Positions 59,823 to 64,000 of a DNA stretch of 64,000 nucleotides are shown one piece after another; position 1 is the first letter of the stretch, and each line of letters begins with the position of its first letter. This DNA comes from Megasphaera elsdenii. Lineage in GTDB: Bacteria; Bacillota; Negativicutes; Veillonellales; Megasphaeraceae. Where the stretch lies: the NCBI RefSeq assembly GCF_020539865.1, contig NZ_JAJBQV010000010.1, positions 1-64,000 of the forward strand, in the 5' to 3' direction. The translations under genes were made by a program, and so were the position numbers. The notes under the pieces were generated by a model, which saw only the letters and a program-made list of their open reading frames with translations, made no database searches and had not been told where the DNA came from.

Positions 59823-61976
59823 TTACCGTTTCTGGCGGTCGTGGCTGTTATGACCGCCGCGGGGACCCCGGCTGCGATGGGACGGGCCTTCGTCGCCGCC
59901 GCCCAAGAGGGCTTTGCGGGACAAATTGACGCGGCCCTGGCTGTCGATTTCGACGCATTTGACCATGATTTCATCGCCGACGTGGACGACGTCTTCAACT
60001 TTTTCGACCCGTTCTTTAGCCAGCTGGGAAATGTGGACCAAACCTTCTTTGCCCGGCAGGACTTCGACAAAGGCGCCGAAGTTCATGATGCGCGTGACTT
60101 TGCCGACATAGGTCTTGCCGACTTCAACGTCTTCCGTCAGTTTTTCAATCCATTCTTTGGCTTTCTGGCCACTTTCGCCGTCGACAGCGGCAATGTATAC
60201 CAGGCCCGAATCGTCGATGTCGATCTTAGCGCCTGTTTCTTCGGTAATCTGTTTAATCATCTTGCCGCCCGGCCCGATGACGTCGCGGATTTTATCGGGT
60301 TTGATGTGCATGGAAATGATGCGCGGTGCGTAGGGAGAAAGCTCCTTTCGCGGTTCGTTGATGACCTGCAGCATCTTGCCCATGATATGCATCCGGCCTT
60401 CATGAGCCTGTTTCAAAGCCTGGGCCAAGATTTCGCGGCTAAGGCCTTTGATCTTGATATCCATCTGGATAGCCGTGACGCCTTTCATAGTACCAGCGAC
60501 TTTAAAGTCCATGTCGCCCAAAGCATCTTCCATGCCCTGGATATCCGTCAAGATGGTGAAGTCATCACCTTTGGTAACCAAGCCCATGGCGACGCCGGCA
60601 ACAGGCGCTTTGATCGGTACGCCTGCATCCATCAAGGCCAAGGTGCTGCCGCAGACACTGCCCATGGAGCTGGAGCCATTCGATTCGAGGACTTCCGATA
60701 CGACGCGGATAGCGTAGGGGAATTCTTCTTCACTGGGCATGACCTGGGTCAATGCGCGTTCTGCCAATTTGCCGTGGCCGATTTCACGACGGCCAGGACC
60801 ACGGGACGATTTCGTTTCGCCGACGCAGAAGGACGGGAAATTGTAGTGGTGCATGTAGCGGCGATCCGTTTCCAAGCCGACGCCATCGATATGCTGGCAT
60901 TCCGACAGCGGTGCCAACGTGCAGAAGCTCATAATCTGCGTCTGGCCGCGGGTGAACAAGCCAGTGCCGTGAGTGCGGGCAAAGAGGCCGACTTCGCAGC
61001 TGACCGGACGGACTTCGTTGACACGGCGGCCGTCGGGACGGATCTTGTCGACGGCGATCATGTGGCGGACGATTTCCTTGATCATTTTCTGCGTGATTTC
61101 AGCGACATCATCGGCGTTGTCCGGATAGATATCGGCAAAGTGTTCGTAAATATCCGTTTCGACAGCATCCATCTTTTCTTCGCGTTCGACTTTGTCAGCC
61201 GTGAAGATAGCCGTCTTCATGGCTTCTTCGCCATAAGCATGGACAGCTTCGACGATATCTGCCGGCGGTTCTTTTTCGACGAATTCCTGTTTCGGTACGG
61301 AAATCTTGTCGAGGAAGCCGAGCTGGAATTCGACGACTTTCTTGATTTCTTCATGGGCGAACATGATGGCATCCAGGACCTGTTCTTCCGGGATTTCGTG
61401 AGCGCCGCCTTCAACCATGAGGATGGCGTCTTTCGTACCGGCGACGACGATGTCCATATCGCTCTGTTCGCTCTGGGCGACGGTCGGGTTGATGACGAAC
61501 TGGCCATCGACGCGGCCGACGCGGACACCGGCAATCGGGCCGGCAAAGGGAATGTGGGACATGCACAGCGATACGGAGGCACCGATCATAGCGGCGATTT
61601 CCGGAGCGTTGTCATGGTCTACGCAGAAATCATAAGCCACGACGTGGACGTCATGACGATATGTCTTCGGGAAGAGCGGACGGATCGGACGGTCGATGAG
61701 GCGGGCAAAAAGGGTTGCCGATTCAGGCGGTTTGCCTTCGCGTTTGATGAAGCCGCCAGGAATCTTGCCGACGGAGTACATCTTTTCTTCATAATCGACG
61801 GTGAGCGGGAAAAAGTCTGCGTCTTCACGCGCTTCTTTCGACCCCGTAGCCGTGACGAAAACGGCGGTGTCGCCATAGCGGACCAATGCGGCACCGCTGG
61901 CCTGCTTAGCCAGTTTACCGACTTCAATCACCAGCGGGCGGCCGGCGAAATCCATTTGGAATTTCTGTTCTTCCAT
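59823..61976 (-). CDS. pnp: polyribonucleotide nucleotidyltransferase (PNPase)
   Basis: 717 residues from the ATG at 61974–61976 (AGGAGGT upstream); the frame opens 11 codons earlier without support. Two RNase PH-like halves ([36 protein letters not shown]; and [35 protein letters not shown]), then KH ([24 protein letters not shown]) and S1 ([29 protein letters not shown]) domains, ending in a Gly/Arg-rich tail. It degrades RNA 3'–5' with phosphate. Downstream of rpsO as in most bacteria. Confidence 0.98.
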   Translation of the reverse strand: MEEQKFQMDFAGRPLVIEVGKLAKQASGAALVRYGDTAVFVTATGSKEAREDADFFPLTVDYEEKMYSVGKIPGGFIKREGKPPESATLFARLIDRPIRPLFPKTYRHDVHVVAYDFCVDHDNAPEIAAMIGASVSLCMSHIPFAGPIAGVRVGRVDGQFVINPTVAQSEQSDMDIVVAGTKDAILMVEGGAHEIPEEQVLDAIMFAHEEIKKVVEFQLGFLDKISVPKQEFVEKEPPADIVEAVHAYGEEAMKTAIFTADKVEREEKMDAVETDIYEHFADIYPDNADDVAEITQKMIKEIVRHMIAVDKIRPDGRRVNEVRPVSCEVGLFARTHGTGLFTRGQTQIMSFCTLAPLSECQHIDGVGLETDRRYMHHYNFPSFCVGETKSSRGPGRREIGHGKLAERALTQVMPSEEEFPYAIRVVSEVLESNGSSSMGSVCGSTLALMDAGVPIKAPVAGVAMGLVTKGDDFTILTDIQGMEDALGDMDFKVAGTMKGVTAIQMDIKIKGLSREILAQALKQAHEGRMHIMGKMLQVINEPRKELSPYAPRIISMHIKPDKIRDVIGPGGKMIKQITEETGAKIDIDDSGLVYIAAVDGESGQKAKEWIEKLTEDVEVGKTYVGKVTRIMNFGAFVEVLPGKEGLVHISQLAKERVEKVEDVVHVGDEIMVKCVEIDSQGRVNLSRKALLGGGDEGPSHRSRGPRGGHNSHDRQKR

Positions 61977-62064
61977 TGTTACCTCCTTGAATTCACAGGT
62001 GATAGGCACTAGTCTGGGGACATCGGCGATATACCCAGGCTACAACCTACCACCCTGTGTCCTG

Positions 62065-62100
62065 AAAAAAGAGGCTGATGCAGTCACATCAGCATCAGCC
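62065..62100 (-). terminator. terminator/attenuator between rpsO and pnp
   Basis: GGCTGATGC (62073–62081) with GCATCAGCC (62092–62100), 9-bp perfect stem, followed on the minus strand by TTTTTT (62065–62070). In other bacteria a hairpin here is both a partial terminator and an RNase III/PNPase control site. Confidence 0.85.
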
Positions 62101-62116
62101 CCCACAATATGCGAGA

Positions 62117-62383
62117 TTATTTACGCAAGTTCAATTTTTCGAGAATAGCACGATAACGGTCGAGATCGTGTTTCTGCAAGTAACCGAGCAAGTTACGGCG
62201 CTGGCCGACGAGTTTCAACAAGCCGCGGCGGGATGCATGGTCCTTTTTGTGGCTGCGGAGATGTTCCGTCAAATAGATGATGCGGCTCGTGAGGAGCGCG
62301 ATCTGTACTTCCGGAGAACCCGTATCGTTTTCATTGGCACCAAATTTAGCTACGATTGCTTTTTTTTCTTCTACGCTTAACAT
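62117..62383 (-). CDS. rpsO: 30S ribosomal protein S15
   Basis: 88 residues, exactly standard length. [88 protein letters not shown] is a textbook S15. GGAGGAAAG region upstream. Transcribed from a strong promoter at 62482–62510. Confidence 0.99.
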   Translation of the reverse strand: MLSVEEKKAIVAKFGANENDTGSPEVQIALLTSRIIYLTEHLRSHKKDHASRRGLLKLVGQRRNLLGYLQKHDLDRYRAILEKLNLRK

Positions 62384-62481
62384 TGTATCTTTCCTCCATG
62401 TGTAAAAAAATTGAATCTATTCGCAAAGTGCTAAGTGATCGTCGGAGTCATCGAGACACCGAGCACCCGTACGACATAGCT

Positions 62482-62510
62482 ATTATACTATACCCGGCCG
62501 GTTGTGTAAA
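62482..62510 (-). promoter_or_regulatory. promoter of rpsO
   Basis: Minus-strand TTTACA (62505–62510), 17 bp, TATAAT (62482–62487). The ~95-base leader contains the imperfect stem TCGGTGTC/GACTCCGA near 62440–62460 that could be an S15 autoregulatory leader. Confidence 0.75.
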
Positions 62511-62580
62511 GGGAAAATGAGCGTTTGAAGTTTGAAGTTTGGAGTTTGACGTATAGAATCGCCTGTATTTTATTTCCCAG

Positions 62581-62609
62581 TTGTCAAACTGTCTTCCTTT
62601 CGTTATACT
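62581..62609 (+). promoter_or_regulatory. promoter of the FAD-disulfide oxidoreductase gene
   Basis: TTGTCA (62581–62586), 17 bp, TATACT (62604–62609), 53 bp before the ATG at 62662. Confidence 0.8.
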
Positions 62610-62661
62610 ATACTAAAAAGGTTGCATTTAACAGATTATAAAAAATAAAGGAGTGTTGTTT

Positions 62662-64000
62662 ATGAAGAGCTATGATGTCATTGTCATCGGTACGGGGGCG
62701 GCCAATATCGTGACTGATGCGGCCCTGGCCCAGGGCTTGCAGGTAGCCGTCATTGAACGGGGCCGGTTCGGCGGGACTTGTCTGAACCGCGGCTGTATCC
62801 CGACGAAGGTCATGGTCACGGCGGCCAACCGCATCCGCGAGATCCGCGAAGGGAGCCGCATCGGCGTCTTGGCTGACAACGTCCGCCTGGACTGGGATAT
62901 GTTATCCAAGCGGTTGTGGGAAAAGGTCGATGAAAGCCCGGCCATCCAAGGTTATTACGACCAATTCCCCAACGTCGACACCTTCAACGGTACGGCTTCT
63001 TTCGTCGACAATCACACAGTTGCCATCGCCTTAAATGACGGCACCAGCGTTACCTTGACAGGCGACAAGATTTTCATTGCCACTGGCGGCCGGACAAATA
63101 TCCCCTCCCTGCCAGGCCTGGCAGAAGCGGGCTATTTGACGTCGGAATCGTTCTTTGGCCCGTCGTATCCGAAGAAGCCCTACCAGAGCCTGATCATCAT
63201 CGGCGGCGGCCCTATTGGCTGTGAATTCGCCCACGTCTTCGATGCGGCTGGCACCAAGGTCACTATGGTCCAGCACAATGTCCGCCTCCTGCCCAAGGAA
63301 GACCCGGCTGTATCGGCGTTCATCCTCAAGCAGTTCCAGCGTTACGGTATGGATATCCGCCTAAACAAAGACACGGTTTCCGTCAGCCAGCGCGACGGCC
63401 TGAAGGTCTTGTCCTTCCGCGACCGCACGACCGGCGAAGAAGGCGAAGTGGCAGCTGAAGAAATCCTGGTCGCCCCGGGCATCCGGCCCATGACGGAACT
63501 GCTGCACCTGGAAAATACCGACGTCCGCCTGGACAAGCGCGGCTATATTGAAACGAACGAATTTCTGGAAACGACAGCTGAGAATATCTGGGCCTTAGGC
63601 GATGTCAATGGTCTGGCCCCCTTCCGCCACAAGGCCAATTACGAAGCGGAAATCCTGGCGCACAACCTCTTTTCCGGAAACGCTCCGGAAACATGGCGCT
63701 GGGCCGATTACGATGCGGTACCGGCCGTCACCTACACCTATCCCGAAGCGGCTCACGTCGGCCTGACCGAAGAACAGGCCCTGAAGAAAGGCTACGACGT
63801 CGAAAGGGCCATCAACCACTATTCATCATCGGCCAAGGGCTACGCCATGGGCTATGAACCGGGCGATGAAGACGACGGCTTCATCAAACTGGTCATCGAT
63901 AAAAAGACGAAATTCATTCTCGGCGCCCACATCGTCGGCCCGGAAGCGTCCATCCTCATCCAGCCTTTCATCAACAACCTCATGAGCGGTACTCACGTCA
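62662..64000 (+). CDS. FAD-dependent pyridine nucleotide-disulfide oxidoreductase (dihydrolipoyl dehydrogenase/MerA-like), runs off window
   Basis: 446 codons seen; the end is missing. AAAGGAG precedes the ATG. FAD site IGTGAANIVTDAALAQGL, redox disulfide GGTCLNRGCIPTK (C40, C45), the NAD(P) site IIIGGGPIGCEFAHVF, and IWALGDVNG of the second FAD motif, followed by the dimerisation domain start (PAVTYTYPEAAHVGLTEEQA). The first FAD motif has Ala-Ala-Asn in place of Gly-Gly, as in some mycothione/dihydrolipoyl-like reductases. Substrate unclear: no lipoyl-complex genes are visible nearby. Confidence 0.93.
   Translation, partial: MKSYDVIVIGTGAANIVTDAALAQGLQVAVIERGRFGGTCLNRGCIPTKVMVTAANRIREIREGSRIGVLADNVRLDWDMLSKRLWEKVDESPAIQGYYDQFPNVDTFNGTASFVDNHTVAIALNDGTSVTLTGDKIFIATGGRTNIPSLPGLAEAGYLTSESFFGPSYPKKPYQSLIIIGGGPIGCEFAHVFDAAGTKVTMVQHNVRLLPKEDPAVSAFILKQFQRYGMDIRLNKDTVSVSQRDGLKVLSFRDRTTGEEGEVAAEEILVAPGIRPMTELLHLENTDVRLDKRGYIETNEFLETTAENIWALGDVNGLAPFRHKANYEAEILAHNLFSGNAPETWRWADYDAVPAVTYTYPEAAHVGLTEEQALKKGYDVERAINHYSSSAKGYAMGYEPGDEDDGFIKLVIDKKTKFILGAHIVGPEASILIQPFINNLMSGTHV

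Noticed and set aside
59841..62012. 723-codon open frame on the plus strand across pnp
   Set aside because: Exact antisense of pnp; Asp/Phe-rich low-complexity composition and no ribosome site. A codon-bias shadow.
1..64000. CRISPR arrays and tRNA/rRNA genes
   Set aside because: No regularly spaced direct repeats and no recognisable tRNA cloverleaf or rRNA segment seen by eye; a tRNAscan/Infernal run would settle small RNAs.

Overview
The window looks like chromosomal DNA of a Gram-negative-type Firmicute, most likely a Negativicute close to Megasphaera/Veillonellaceae. This is an inference from the rlmD–pdp–deoB–nudix–dut–pnp–rpsO block and the codon style; no rRNA gene is present to settle it. 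Nearly everything from 68 to about 10,730 and from 11,870 to about 34,340 is read on the minus strand.

1–10,730: a defence island. A type I restriction-modification operon runs XRE regulator > hsdM > hsdS > tyrosine recombinase > second, split hsdS > hsdR > hypothetical > shortened DUF262 gene. Four perfect 15-bp copies of one sequence sit inside the hsdS genes and at the outer ends of their 3' halves, two in each orientation. Each hsdS 3' half is therefore an invertible cassette: hsdS1 is in the ON orientation, and hsdS2 is in the OFF orientation, as two convergent half genes. This is an Ivr/CreX-like phase-variable specificity locus.

10,730–12,900: a palindrome-rich control region for the XRE operon, a plus-strand sigma-like helix-turn-helix gene preceded by a long hairpin, and an Abi-family (HEPN) abortive-infection gene. 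Near-identical terminators lie on both sides of the abi gene.

12,900–54,600: a prophage of PBSX/Xkd-type contractile-tail (myovirus) architecture. Read in the direction of minus-strand transcription it has early/replication genes (50,360 down to 40,966: recombination proteins, DNA polymerase A, D5-type primase, VRR-NUC/SNF2 fusion, ArpU-like regulator). Next come an accessory early module (HNH, methyltransferase, amidoligase, GGCT–DUF4314 and small genes, five of them behind identical promoters), then packaging (terS, terL with a class 3 intein), head, tail (with a -1 frameshift chaperone), baseplate, fibres and lysis. Two moron-like genes for exported proteins are on the plus strand. A predicted plus-strand structured RNA lies at 40,622–40,850. 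The right end carries three serine-recombinase genes, a terminator and a candidate recombinase site. The left boundary could not be fixed.

54,800–64,000: core chromosome with rlmD, the nucleoside-salvage pair pdp/deoB, a NUDIX hydrolase, dut, pnp and rpsO on the minus strand, and an FAD-dependent pyridine nucleotide-disulfide oxidoreductase on the plus strand that runs off the window.
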